Below are positions 34,989 through 48,100 of a stretch of 64,000 nt of DNA, piece by piece. Position 1 is the stretch's first letter; every line of letters begins with the position of its first letter. The translations under genes and the position numbers were made by a program. Source of the stretch: Boesenbergia rotunda (taxonomy: Eukaryota; Streptophyta; Magnoliopsida; Zingiberales; Zingiberaceae); NCBI GenBank assembly GCA_024364735.1, contig JAGFNQ010000189.1, positions 186,001-250,000 of the forward strand. Reading direction: 5' to 3'. Under the pieces are notes generated by a model, which did no database searches, was not told the origin of the DNA, and saw nothing but the letters and a program-made list of their open reading frames with translations.

Positions 34989-35344
34989 GCACAGTAAAAT
35001 GAATATCGTAGTGAAAAATTTGACTGATAATCGGTGGCATGTTCGACGTCCGATCGTCGATTGGATACCACTGGCGACCTTCGATCGCTATCCCGAATAA
35101 ACTATACCTTGGAGGACGGTGAATCCATCAGGATCGCTGGCAACGGCGAACCGTCGGGATTGACGGTAAAAGATACGAGATTGTAATTGCGGTGATCCCT
35201 GACGGGTTTACCGTGCCTCCCAGTGTATAGTTTGGTTCAACGTGATGGTCGAGGCCACCGATGGTGTTCGATCAACGATCGGACGCCGGACGTGTCACCG
35301 ATTAACGGTCAAATTACTTATTGAGATATTTATTTTCACTGTGC
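34989..35344. mobile_element. Double-length foldback MITE, copy E of the family
   Basis: Termini GCACAGTRAAAT pair with ATTTTCACTGTGC. Each arm separately carries the family core (TCGGTGGCATGTTCGACGTC, AATAAACTATACCTTGGAGG; and in reverse CCTCCCAGTGTATAGTTTGG, CGGACGCCGGACGTGTCACC). It therefore looks like two core copies joined head to head around a short centre near 35150-35170. Confidence 0.75.
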
Positions 35345-35715
35345 ATATCATTATTCTTGATTCATATTATCGTAGGAAAGTATTAAACATTAATGTTGGT
35401 TTTAATGGAAGAAATTAATCTAATCACACCAAATAGATTTATCCAAATCATTATGATATCAAAGCACTTGAGAATCAACCTTCAAGATTAGGGTGGCATG
35501 ATAAAAGGTGGGATATGCTCTTTAGGTACGGAGGATTCAAATCTCACTTAGGACATATTATACTTGTGTTGAAAAATTTGTGACACTGTGTCATGACTTA
35601 TTTGCGTTTCTCGATTTACACTGATTGCTAATGAAAAACTTTCATGGAATCAGATCAATTAGTCGGATCGGAAAAACTAGATATCTTAATCATTCCATAG
35701 CGTCAATCCACTCTC

Positions 35716-35723
35716 TATATATA
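35716..35723 (+). promoter_or_regulatory. TATA box of the SHAQKYF MYB gene
   Basis: TATATATA in CTCTCTATATATAGCC, 28 bp before ATG 35744. Normal TATA-to-start spacing would put transcription initiation at about 35741-35751, close to or past that ATG, which makes the next in-frame ATG (35759) a serious candidate for the translation start. Confidence 0.65.
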
Positions 35724-35743
35724 GCCACAACTCTAGGACATGT

Positions 35744-36562
35744 ATGGGCACAAGAGGCATGGCTGGAGGTGGAGTGAAGCTATTTGGGGTTCAGCTTCAT
35801 ATGGCTTCTTCGTCTCTCAAGAAAAGCTTCAGCATGGAGTGTCTCTCCCGCTCTCATCCTTTTGCTCCTTCCTCTTCCTCTTCTTCATCCACATCTTCTC
35901 TTGTCTCAGTCGATGAAGCCACTGAGAAGATGACTAATGCTTATCTCTCTGATGGTCTAGGTGGCAGAAAACAAGAAAGGAAGAAAGGTGAGCCATTATT
36001 GTTTTTGTTTGAGCTTGAATTGCTAGTGATCTTCAACTGTAATAGAACAGTGTTTGTGATGGGTAGGAGTTTCATGGACCGAGGAAGAGCACAGGCAGTT
36101 TCTCGTAGGACTTGAGAAGCTAGGAAAAGGAGATTGGAGAGGCATCTCGAGGAATTTTGTCAACACAAGAACTCCCACACAAGTGGCAAGCCATGCTCAA
36201 AAGTACTTCCTGAGGCAAAACAGCCTCAACAAAAAGAAGCGCCGATCGAGTCTCTTCGATGTGGTAATGCAACCAATCTATGATTTTCAATGCATATGCC
36301 ATGTTCTAATTACAATCCAACTCTTCATCTCGTTACATTTCAGGTTGCAACATGTGAGAAGGCAGCTCTACACAGTGATCCTTACAAGCCAGTCTTGTTA
36401 TCTCTCTGTACCATGGGAAACCAAAATGCTTCTGGGACTGCAAAAGTAGATCTGCCTTCATCTGCTGGCCTAGATTTGGAGCTCAGAATTTCCACCTCAA
36501 AGTTGAACCAGAAGAACTCATCAACTGGAAATCTATGTTTTGGTACAATAAGAGTTACATAA
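35744..36562 (+). CDS. SHAQKYF-type single MYB repressor (MYB1R/MYBS-like)
   Basis: Single-repeat MYB of the DIVARICATA-R2/CCA1-like class. Exons 35744-35987, 36067-36263 and 36344-36562 give 660 nt, 219 residues, in phase. N-terminal VKLFGVQL is the K/RLFGV motif known from plant repressors; then SLKKSFSMECLS and a Ser run. The MYB repeat reads VSWTEEEHRQFLVGLEKLGK, GDWRGISRNFVNTRTPTQVA, SHAQKYFLRQNSLNKKKRRS. The C-terminus has LDLELRIS, an EAR-type LxLxL motif. The CCHC knuckle found at the N-terminus of KUA1/MYBS3 relatives is absent. Two repression motifs suggest a dual repressor. ATG 35740 (out of frame, about 50 codons, overlapping) and ATG 35759 (MAGGGVKLFG) make the true start uncertain. 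Confidence 0.9.
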
Positions 36563-36818
36563 ATGGCTTTTCATGAATGCTGCAAACTGCAACAAAGATG
36601 AAGCTTAGTCAGTGTTACTGACACAAGGCCCCTTTGGATCTTTTAGATTAATTCAATACTTTCAGATAAGGAGATGAATGTGCAGTTTACTGAGTACTCT
36701 TTTCTTTCCCTTATCATTTTTTGAAATGATAAGTAGTATTGTTTGTGTGGGAAATTCTAAGGGAACTTAGTTTTGTTGTCCATGATCAGAAATTTCATAG
36801 TATTTCCACCTCAGAGTA

Positions 36819-36855
<37 letters not shown>

Positions 36856-38000
36856 GTGCAGTCACAAAGAATCTATTTTGCTCAAAATTTCAGTACTACT
36901 CTTGCAATTCTTGAGATTGGATCAAAAAGTCACTGAACTGTGAGAATACTTATCAAAACATGACTAAAATCTATTCTTAGCAATCTCCTAAAAGACACTG
37001 AAGACATGGAGAATAAAGGAATACTGAACATCTGAGGAGAACTTATCAACACAAATAATCTATTATTTGCAACTAGTGAAAATTGTTTCATTTGAATTTA
37101 TTTATTTATTTTTTACTATTTCTTGAATAAATGGCATACTTATTGACAAAACTATATATAGAGGAACTGAATTATGACCTGGCAAAAAGAGAATTTGTAT
37201 TTGATATGCTGAAAAGGTTTTGAAACCAAGGAAAGATAAACACAAATTCAGTAAATGGTGGATGGGAAGCCACATCATTTGACTTATCCATGAAGATTTG
37301 ATTAGCATCATATTCTATATTGGAAGATAAGGTGATAATAAGACAATATAACACACCAATCATGATTTACCTACCAACTTTTCTTGGAATTGGTGGGCTC
37401 TCATTGTTTCCTGCATGGAGAACCAGTAGGCCCCATCTGATTGCCCTTGATCTTCTGCTATCTTTGTTAATCATTTCATGAGGAACAAGGGTTGAATTAC
37501 TAAAGAAAAGAACAATAGTAGTGAAACGCAATTGTACATTGAAAATCAATGAATATGATCTATTTACTGGGTATATACTAGCTCGATCGTCAGGCCTAAT
37601 TATTGTCTGTTTGGTTCTGCAAGTCTTGTCTATGAAGATGAATGGATGAAAGGAGACAAGTAGCAAGTGTGAGGGAATTTGGAAAGTAGGAAGGCTCCGT
37701 TTTTGAAGATGTTGATGGATGAACGACCACCACAAGGAGTGGTTTGGTGTGTTGCGGAGATGCCAAATAGTATGGCTCCACCTTCGATCACATGTTGTTC
37801 CATGAATTTCTTCCACGTTACACTAATTGATGAGTCATGGTAGTCACCAATGGCCACGACCATGCAATTATTGTATGTCACTTTGCCAAAGAAGGGCAGA
37901 GGCTCCCTCTCCTTTTCTCTTGTGATAGTAGTTACATGCATTTTTTTTTCTTATCTGATGTTTTTTTTTTAATTGTTAATCAAAAAAACATCCCAGCTCA
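36563..38000. other. 3' flank and unassigned intergenic DNA
   Basis: Contains a (TA)n run at 36822-36851 in the presumed 3' flank of the MYB gene. 37360-37960 has less AT bias and open minus-strand frames, but I recognise no family and see no splice logic. Confidence 0.45.
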
Positions 38001-38164
38001 TCTGTTCCATTGTGCTCGTGGTTCGGCTGTTGTATCCTAAGAGACAGAAGTCCATTTGAGTCTCGAAACACCGTCGGACGGGAACAAATCTGTTTCAAGG
38101 AAACTGCCCCGCGCAGGCCTCAGCAACTTTCTGGTCGGAATATGTCCAAATACTGCTCATCACT

Positions 38165-38285
38165 TGAGAGCTCGGGAATTCTGTTTGGGAGCTCACTCAG
38201 CAACTGAGGAATTCTACTCGGGAGCTCACTCGGCAACTCGAGAATTCTGCTCGGGAGCTTATTCGGGAATTCTATTCGGGAGACT
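38165..38285 (+). repeat. Short tandem repeat of GAATTCT-CGGGAGCTCACT units
   Basis: Four to five units of about 25-33 bp: GGGAGCTCACTCAGCAACTG, then AGGAATTCTACTC and variants. It lies in a small GC-richer island (38000-38310) possibly derived from an LTR. Confidence 0.75.
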
Positions 38286-38310
38286 ACAGATTACATAAGA
38301 GGCAGCTCGG

Positions 38311-39698
38311 GCCACTCAACAGATAAATTGAAATTATTTTAATAGTTTTAATTTATTGTAACTTCTTAAAAAAAAAAAAAAGATTTCTTCCAACTTCTAG
38401 ATCGCTAAAAATACAGGTCTCCGTCCACGTGCGTTCCTTAAGATTTTATTTCTCATTGATCTGTTTGTTAGCATAGATTCTCAATGCATGTGCATTTCTT
38501 TTGTATCTGATCCATCTATCTGCGTTAATATATAGATTTCCTATCGAAAATATGACTTCAAAAATAGATTTTTAAAAATAAATTAAAATTTAGTTAAAAT
38601 TTGATAACTAAAGATAGATTCATTACTAGAATTACTCGTCTATTTTATTTAAATCCAATATAATATACCAAGTACCAACAATATTAAGATTGAATTTAAA
38701 ATTTACAATAAATTTCAGATTATTTTATAAATAATTTTTTATAAAATCTGAAACGAAAATATATTTATTAAAAAATCTATTTAAAAAATTATATAGAAAA
38801 AATAAGTTTTAAACGTTTATAAATATTAAAGAAATTTATTATAAATTATAAATTTATTTTATTTTAATAATTTAAGATTTAAAAAAATCAAATAATTTAT
38901 AAATCTTATTTGATTAAAAAAATCAAAATAAAAAATCAACAGATAAAAGATTTATCATAAATGACTGTGATTTTCATGAATTTTGGTTAGAAACGTTCAT
39001 TAAAATGAATCCAGATTAAGATTCCTTATTAGCAAAATTTGATTAATTTAATTTTCGATCAAATTAATTTATATTTGATCAATTTGATATGACAATTTTT
39101 ATAAGAAAATTAAATTGATTGATTGATTTAAATAATAATAATTTATTCGATTTCAATTAATTATATTTGATTTGATTCAAATTTAGCCGAATACTAATAT
39201 GCCCTTATCTTTCGGACATGGCAAACACATTCTGTCAACTCTAGTCTTTTTTTTACGCCGTTGTCCAATATTACTCTAAAATTAACAATAAAAGGTTAGG
39301 GTGTTTTAAAATTTTTGTCTATTTATAAATTTAAAATATTTTAGAACTCACTAAATTTAATAAATTTGAATGGTAAAAATGAAATGACAGCTCTACCTTC
39401 AACAGAACACATGCATACATGAATCTAAAAGTTTAAATATTATAAAATGGTGCCCAAAAGAATTGTGATACCTGTTTTTTTTTAAATTTCTGAAATTCTC
39501 TGACATTCCTTGTTTTGGCGATGAGCACCCAGTCCTGGTGTTCTTCGTGCAAATTTAAATGTATTAATTTTTTCTCCATAAGAATTTCCCTCCGGGTTTA
39601 GAGCAGATCATAAGGATTACATGTGGTTCAGACACTAGTGAGCTTAGGGGTATTTGGTTAATTCCATTTTTTATTTTTATTTTTCAGAAAAAATCGTA
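38311..39698. other. AT-rich intergenic DNA
   Basis: Very AT-rich, many short A/T runs, no gene or recognisable element. Confidence 0.55.
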
Positions 39699-40084
39699 GG
39701 GGGCGTTTGGTAGGTTTATTTTTCATTTTCATTTTATATAGAAAATATTATTTTCTGGAAAACGTATTTGGTTTGTATTTTTCAACCTTATTTTTTCAGA
39801 AAAAGATATAACGTTTTTTGAAAAACTAGAGAATGAAAGAAAGTCATTATCCAGAAAATGAGAAATATGATTTTTTGAAAAATAAAAATAGAAAATGCAG
39901 CAAAGAAACGCTCCCGTATTTTCTCATTTTCTGGAAAATAATTTTATTTCATTCTTTACTTTTCCAGAAAACGCTATATTTTTTTTTGGAAAACAAAGCT
40001 GAAAAATACAAATCAAACATATTTCCCATAAAATCGTATTTTCTACAGAAAATATAAAAAAAAATAAGTATACCAAACGCCTCC
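39699..40084. mobile_element. Tourist-like MITE (GGGGGCGTTTGG termini), copy 1
   Basis: Ends GGGGGCGTTTGGTAGGTTTA and TACCAAACGCCTCC. The interior consists of inverted TTTTCTGGAAAA-type motifs. Flanks are gta/tta, close to the TWA target of PIF/Harbinger elements. Confidence 0.7.
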
Positions 40085-42142
40085 TTATTATCTCTATATG
40101 TAATGTGGGAATTCTTTTAAACCAAAGTCATAATAACATCTCTACAATAAAAAAAATGATCTGTTAATAAATTGGCCTCCCTATAGCGTGTGGCTCCAAC
40201 TAAATGCAGTTGTCACAACTGGTTATTGTGTTCCAAACATGTCTCTATAAAACAATGCTCACAAATATAAATTAAGATAGTAGTACAAATATAAGAAGAA
40301 ATGTATGTCATATTTATGGTTTAATTACAAATTTATCCTAAATTTTGACGTTATAATAAAGGAAAATTGTTTTAAACTCCTCAATAACAAATTTAACTTT
40401 TTCTTGGGTCCTGCGTCAGCAAAAATTCAATTCCACTACCTGAATATAAAATTTTATTTACCCAACTCCTTAATACATACCAATTTACTTAATTATCCTC
40501 AATTTTTAAATATAAAAAAATCCAAAATAAGATATAATGAATCATAAATTAACATCATTTAACTAGAATATAATATATTTTCTATCAAATTGAATATAAT
40601 GCAATCGATTTATTCTAAATCAATAAATTATTATAAACTCCCAATCAGGCAAAAAAAGAGTCATGTTTAATTTGATAGAAAATATACTAAATCATAATTT
40701 AAATATGCTGAATTTAAAGAATTATACTATTTTGACTTCTTGTATCTATAAAAAATAAAGATTATGTTTCTCGTAACAAATATAACTGAATCAATCACTG
40801 ATCGATTCTTAATCGATCAGAGCTCCCCAATCAATTGGAGCAGTGGGCAGCTTCAATCGATTCTCGATCAACTGAGTTTAAAAAAGAATCATACGTAATT
40901 TGATAAAAAAATACATTAGATTCTAGTTAAATAATGTTGAATTTAGGAGAAATTGTATCTTATTTAGAATTTTTTTAAAAGAAAGAGGATAATTAAATAA
41001 ATCGATATGTATTATAAGTTGAATTAAATAAAATTTTGTACGTAGAAATGATTATTTTTTAACATAAGGATCGACCAAAAAATTTGAAATGTATTTTATT
41101 TTTTTATTAATTTAAAAAATTATATAAAATTTAATTTTCTATTTTTAATGCAAAATTATTAATTAAAAATTTATATTCATGATAATAATTTTTTCAATTA
41201 ATAAAATTACTAGATGATTATCTTTCTAGGGAATTGTTGAAAATAAATAAAACTTTATTAAATTTAATTTTGAAAAATATTTTTCTCCGAAATATTTTGA
41301 AAAAATTCAACACAGCCAGTCATTGGCCGCTGGTGTTGAACACCGTCTGCCTACGCGAATACCGACGATCGACATCAACGCCAACGTCGGTGTCGCCGAC
41401 GAATATTTTTTTATTTAATATTTTAATTAAAATTTTAATAAATTAAATAAAAAAATTAAATAAATTAAATAAAATTATCTAAACACATTCTAAAAGGTAA
41501 TACGGTAAAATATTATATTATGTTATAGACTATTACTTCCAAACAAACAAGATTTTATTTGATTATCTAAATTGAACCAAACAACTTCAGATTATGTTTC
41601 ATTCCCCATTATCTTAGTTATATGATTATTTGGTAATCACATAACCAAGATTATATATAATAACTTAATCAAACGCATCCTAAAAGTAATTGAGAATGAT
41701 AAAGTTATCAATTTATTTTGTAATTATTTTTCTTACATGCTTTTGATATTTGATGTAAGAATTAACTACAGGATAAATACAAAAACGTAGGCTTTATTCA
41801 TATGATCAACAATAATTATCAATCAAACCTGGCTCTTAAATAATTTAAGAAGCATTTAAACAATTTGGAGAATTACAGTAGCATTTCAATAGAAGTGCAT
41901 AAACTATATGGACGAAATTATATATATATAACAATTTTACTTGAATAATAATTATACAATCAGTCAACAGGAAATGAAATGTAACTCAGTTTTCTGTAGC
42001 AATACAACAAAAGTGCAATAAACTCGAGATAAAAATATTAGAAAGACGAAGCAACGCAACGAAACACACGAACCAAACATTTTCCTCCCTGAAGAAATAC
42101 AAATGCGCAATAAGTTGGAAGATTGATCGTCTCATATGCATC
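40085..42142. other. AT-rich intergenic DNA
   Basis: No gene recognised. A short GC-richer patch (41310-41400, GGCCGCTGGTGTTGAACACC) and a cluster of ATCGATT/AATCGAT motifs (40790-40880) stand out but match nothing I know. Confidence 0.5.
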
Positions 42143-45100
42143 TCATTTCTTTAGTACGCTGCATAGGAAAAGAATAAATTAGTTAGCTAGGCTTCCAAGC
42201 AGGAGCTAAATCACATGATTCTTAAGAAAGCTCATCATGATTATCTTGAGATGAGGAAGGGCTGACCAAGCAGGAGCTAAATCACAACTCGTGTTTCCTA
42301 TTCCTGGCTAGCATGTAACTGTGATTCTTAAGGCATCTATAGCAATTAATAGCAATACAACTTTGGTTCCTCCCAACTCCAATCATATCCCCAACCAACA
42401 CTTTTTGCGGTACCAGCAACTTACAATGGCAGTGTTGATGCTTGTACTCTATTGAGCATGGGTACATGCACTACGATTTACAATGGCATAGGAATTGAAA
42501 AAAGTGGTAGAAATTAACCCCAATTTAATAAGTTATTAGCAAATCTTGTTAACTTGATCCCAATATTGGGGAATCAGAGAGCTAACCCTTAGAGACTAAT
42601 AAAGCAACATAAGGTTTATGGGTTTGTTCCAAGTTCCAACCAATCCACATGGCCGAATAGTCTACCAGTATTGCATGTTGGCACCAATACAGAACTTTTG
42701 ATTTAATTATAGTATTCATGTCCATTTGTCTAATTACTTAGTTTGATCTTCTTGTGAACCGTGCTAAAAAAATGTTGAGTGAATAAGGATCATTTATCAA
42801 AACGACAAATCTTCTTTTCCAAGGGACCATTTTATCAAATTTCTTCAAGCCAAACTAATTTAATGAGAAAAATAGAGTATCGATGAAGGATGAAAATTTT
42901 CTATATAGCATACAATAAAGTTCAACTTATTCAATGATCAAATTTTAAATTCTAGTTTTTATACTTCGAGATATTACACTTTCTATGTAAAATTGTACCT
43001 TTTATCTTCTATTTATAAGATTGGAAAAGTTTGTCACTTTAGTTTGGCATTAAATTCCATTTCTGATATAAAAAAACCCACAATATATATGCACAACCAT
43101 AGAATTGTTTGCATCAGTTAATTTATTTTTGAAACCATATTCAAGATGGAAACTAAATCAGTCAACCGACCATAAATATGATTACAAACTGCAGGTTAGA
43201 AGTGGAATCCACTTACTTGTACAAATACGCAGCAATACCAAGAATAATACACAGCAAGATTATATCAATGCAAAAGTTGCGACTGGATCTAAGCTGAAAA
43301 ATGAAAAACCACAATTATTTGTTAGAAATTCTTAACTATAGGTTGTCGAATAAAAATCTCTAGTAAAGTATAGATAATGTTTACTCAAACTAGAATTAGA
43401 AGGAACCTGAGTAACAGTCTGCTTAAGCCTGACATTGGTATTCTTCAGGTCAGAAGTAGCCTTGTCCACCTAGAGTCCAATCTTACCAGTAAATCAACCA
43501 AAACCCAAATATCTCATTTTTTTAATGAAAAATAAAAAAATGCATTTGAAAAAAAAAAACAACCTTCGCGTCAATTTCATCCATCAGAGGTACTTGCCTA
43601 TCCAATTCCTGTTCAATACAATAGAATTAGTATAATGCTTTTTTATTTTTGAATAGTCAGAATAAAAAACTCACTTCATTCATGTCGTGTGCCATGTTTT
43701 TCAGTGTATCCAGTCCTTCAGATATAACATCCAAACCTTGATCCTGAAAAATAGATCTCCCATCATCCCATGAATCTGAAGCAATAATTATTATAATAAA
43801 ACGACCACTGACTAATAGAGAAAACTAGTAGTATAGTTTGTAATCTCACCGAAACCATCTCGGCACCTGATAGATAATTAGCAAATACAACATAACTGAG
43901 GACCAAAATTAAAAATAAAAAATCAAGATGCTCCTACAAGGGATTACAATAAAAATTTGCATAATATGCTGAACTGGTTCAATATAGTACCAGTTGCTAT
44001 TGGAAGTGCATGAAATTAATTTGGAAACAAAAGAAATTTATTTTTCTTGAAGAACGCAGTTCATTTTACACATTCAAAGAAGTGAAACAAAAAATGCATG
44101 ATAAACAGAGTAGAGTGTAATTCTCAATCTATAAGCATTGCAATAAAATGAATTGTACTAATAAGATAAAGTACTAATACTACACAGAGGAAAGAAGACT
44201 CAGCAAACAACAAAAGAAGGAATGAAATGTCAAATAAAATAGCAAACTACATGCATTTCAGGAGGCTTTTGTCCAATTTCTTATACTAAATGTTCAGTGG
44301 CTGATAAGATATTTGGCTCATCAACAAGAAGTTATTGACCATGTCTGAACAAAAACACACATCTACCTTGTGTTACTGATGGCACACACTGATACACATT
44401 CTTTATTGAGGAGTACATCTTAAAATGATCCAAAATATCCAGGATGGATAAAACATGTAAAGATGAAAGTTTGTAGTTTGAAGGAGAAGATGATGGCAGT
44501 TTAAAAAACAAGCAATCTAAGTTGCATATGATATCTATAGCCTGTTTTCTAGGTGAGAACACATGTTCGCCTAAGAAAACTTCTATATGTGTGACACAAA
44601 CTAACCTATTTAATAAACTAAAGAAATTATTCATGGCAGAAAATAGTAGCACCAATAATCATGAGAATAAACCAACACTGGTAAAGTTTAGCAATTTGAA
44701 CCACACAAACAAGGACTAGATGTCAACTGCCACCCTTAACATTCACTCTCCACATGCACACAAATATTTCCAAATATAAAGGAAGAAGAGAAATGAAAGA
44801 TGAATCACTTGTTTCATTTTGCGCATCTCATACTCTTGCCTATATTGTTTTGATTCTTCAGTCTGCTGAAAGTACTCACTGTCGAATCTGCCATCTGGAT
44901 CAAATTAAATACATGATATGGTCATGATTAATTTTACAAGAAAAGTAGCGATGATAAATCTTGATACAAGAACTATTCAAATAGCATGCATTTCATTGTA
45001 TAAATGAAAGTAGTTGAAAGGAATTCCATCTCTAGAGGCATACAATCAAAGCAGGTAGAAATAGAAATAATTAACTCAATGACTTTGCTTATCCACTTCT

Positions 45101-48100
45101 CGGCTTTGTCCCTTCTTTGGCTAAATTCATTTGCTCATGGTTATAGAAAACATATTGAACTAATAAATTTCTTTCGCACTGGTGAATGAGAATACAACTT
45201 CTTTGGAGGACAATCATGCATGTGAGGATATATCAGTATATTAGGCAGCAGATTAAGCTACATGTTATTAATTTAACTTGAGCTCAACAATATATCAAAA
45301 TTTGATAGGAATATAATGTAGAACACTCTTTTTGTAATTTTTGAATCCCTGAAATCTTATTAGAAGTAGCATATAGACCATGTAGGTGCAGCCATTAATC
45401 AAAAGTGCATTTTTACAGAAATGGAGTTGTTGTGAATTTCTAGAACCATGAAGATTTCCAGTAGAAAATGAAACATCTTGGAACATTGATAAACTAGCAT
45501 GAACTACATAAACCTTCATGTTCTAGCAAGTGGCATAAAACACCAAACCAGCAAATTTTATGAGATTTCTAATAAGTAGCCTAGTTCTCATACAATAAAC
45601 ACAAGTCAAATTGGAGAATATACCAAACACATCCTTATGGAACTATGTCAAAGTCATGGTAAACATGTCTGCAAAACTATTCAATGAATGGAATGAATCC
45701 AAAGAAAATTACATCTCCCATTTCATAGGTTGTATTGAACAAGGTTTCATATACTAAATGCAGAGAAGGCAATTTCATGTTAATCCTTTTAGCTGAATCA
45801 AAGACAAAAAGACAAGGTATGCTAGTTGAATTTCCATCAAGAAATCAACCGACATCTTGTCTATTATGAATGAGAAATGTTGGTTCCAATGAAAAACACG
45901 TAAGCTGATCAGAAAAGATTTCCTACCAGAATTCTTGTCATGGGCATGGCAATTTAGAAATTCTACTTTCTTTCTTGGATGACCTCTACTCACATCCAAA
46001 GAAAAAAGGTGTGCTTTCAAACCCACAAATCAATATGAATTGGAAATGCAATATTGAAGTCACATGGCAGTAAAGTAATACTTGTTATTTGGCTAACTTG
46101 AACATCATGGTAATCTCAGTATTGAACAGTGATTTCCACAGACTTGAATTGGTTAAGACTAGAACCAAAAAAAGGTCCTTGATTACATGAAGGAGCTCAT
46201 AAATTGTAAATTACCTCATTCTAGAAAATGGTTCACTGAGTTGTATGGCATTGATAAAAGAAGCATAAATGCAAACACAAACAAATTTGAACTCTCCACC
46301 GATAAGTTAGTATTAGAATGGTCGAATGGGCATCCACAGTTTACATCAGATCAACAATCTCTAAATTAACACCTTCATCAGTTATTCTTGTAACAACCTA
46401 ATAAATGCACACAATGTGATCTTGATACCTGAAGTAGAGTCAAATCTAATGTCCGTGCGAGAACCTGAAGCTGTCCAGCCACCAGCTTTTGCACCATTCG
46501 TGCTCCCATCTGGAATTGACTGAATCCTGTCTGGTAGAGCTGATACCAAATCGCTCCGTGTAGCAATTTCTTCCTTTGAGAGCCCTTTTATCTGGACCAT
46601 AAAATAGTAGAAACACCAAATTCAACAACAAAAAAAGTCGTCTATTTCATGATTTATGTCCATACAGATTAATGGTTGTCCATAACATTTACAGCCATAA
46701 AAGACACAAATTTTGCCAAACTTTAAGAAAGGCCAACACAAATGTGCAAATAATGCATTGGTATTGTATGGAAAGACAAGTTGTGATTAAAACATTAGGA
46801 CACATAGTTTAATCATTATTAACTGTAAAAATATGATGATTTACCTTCTTGCAAGGAAAAATAAAAAAGAAATAAGAAGTTCAATTATGGCCTCATCAAA
46901 AGTTCAATACAGGACATATGTCCATATCAAAATTTGGCATCTGATATTTACCACTTATGAGCTACATGCTTCTTCAAATCATTGGAATTTCTGAAAATAA
47001 CTCAAATTAAATTACCCATCTCAACCTACAAAAATAGTTTTCTGTAATTATTTAAATATGTTTTTTTTTAAAAGTTTATGAATAGTTTCCAATAGAAATA
47101 TTATGAAAATATATGGTTTACAGTCTACTAGGATATATGATTTAGATAACATTCGGATGTGTGTGTGTCTCCAACGCAATATTATAAATTACATGTCATG
47201 TTTATTAGCTTCGACACTAATATTTCATAGAACACAAAACACACAATGATTCTATATAAGTTTATCAACAAGTAATATTTCATAAAATAAGACATAGAAC
47301 ATAAACACACAGTAATTCTATACAAGTTTAGATCAACACATAATATCTCATAATGGCATAGAACATAAATCACATCATCATTCATCAAGCCGTCTTTGCC
47401 CCAGCTATTTAAGTTTGGCTACATGAATCTTATCCCTGCATTGAATTATATGCAAGGTAATATCACTAACAATATTAAAATCTATCAAATCATATTTTAT
47501 TACATTGATTAATATTATCTTTAGTCTCCCTCTGTTTTTTGTATCTTATACTCAAATAGATATAATTTCTAATTATAGATTCTATTGGTTGTCATTGAAC
47601 ATATACATACCACTTTAACCTATTTTCTCTCATTTTATATTCTATAGAAAATACACCAAATTGCTCTTGAATAGTAGAAATACATGGATTGGATGCAAAC
47701 AATTATCCTATTATATATAAATTTCTGAAATTTTAAAGACTGATATTTGGATATATTAATGATAATCAGAAAAATATCAGTGAGACAAATTGTGACACAT
47801 TCATATAGTTAAATGTCTAAATTCCCTTATAGTGTCTCCATCGGCATAATTGCACCTACTGGTTAAGAAAAATTGAGTCCCTAATTCAAGCACTTTCAAC
47901 TAAAGATGCAAACATGTTATGCATAATGCATATAATCACAGCAATTAACCCAAAATACAATCTGATTATCTACATTCTTTCAGAAAAAGTAAAAATAGCA
48001 AATATGCATTCATACGTTTAGACAACCATTTAGATCCTTGTCACTCCATTGCAAATTTTGGCAAATTGTTTATGTACCTTGAACTTAGATACTGTTATGA

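Noticed and set aside
37630..37941. Minus-strand ORF starting MHVTTITREKEREPLPFFGK
   Set aside because: Looks protein-like but I recognise no family, and the neighbouring frames give no consistent splicing; left unannotated.
43842..43866. Possible 17-nt extra SYP71 exon (CAG|GTGCCGAGATGGTTTCG|GTGAG)
   Set aside because: Including it breaks the frame, and the family sequence runs directly from KMKQ to DQGLDVI.
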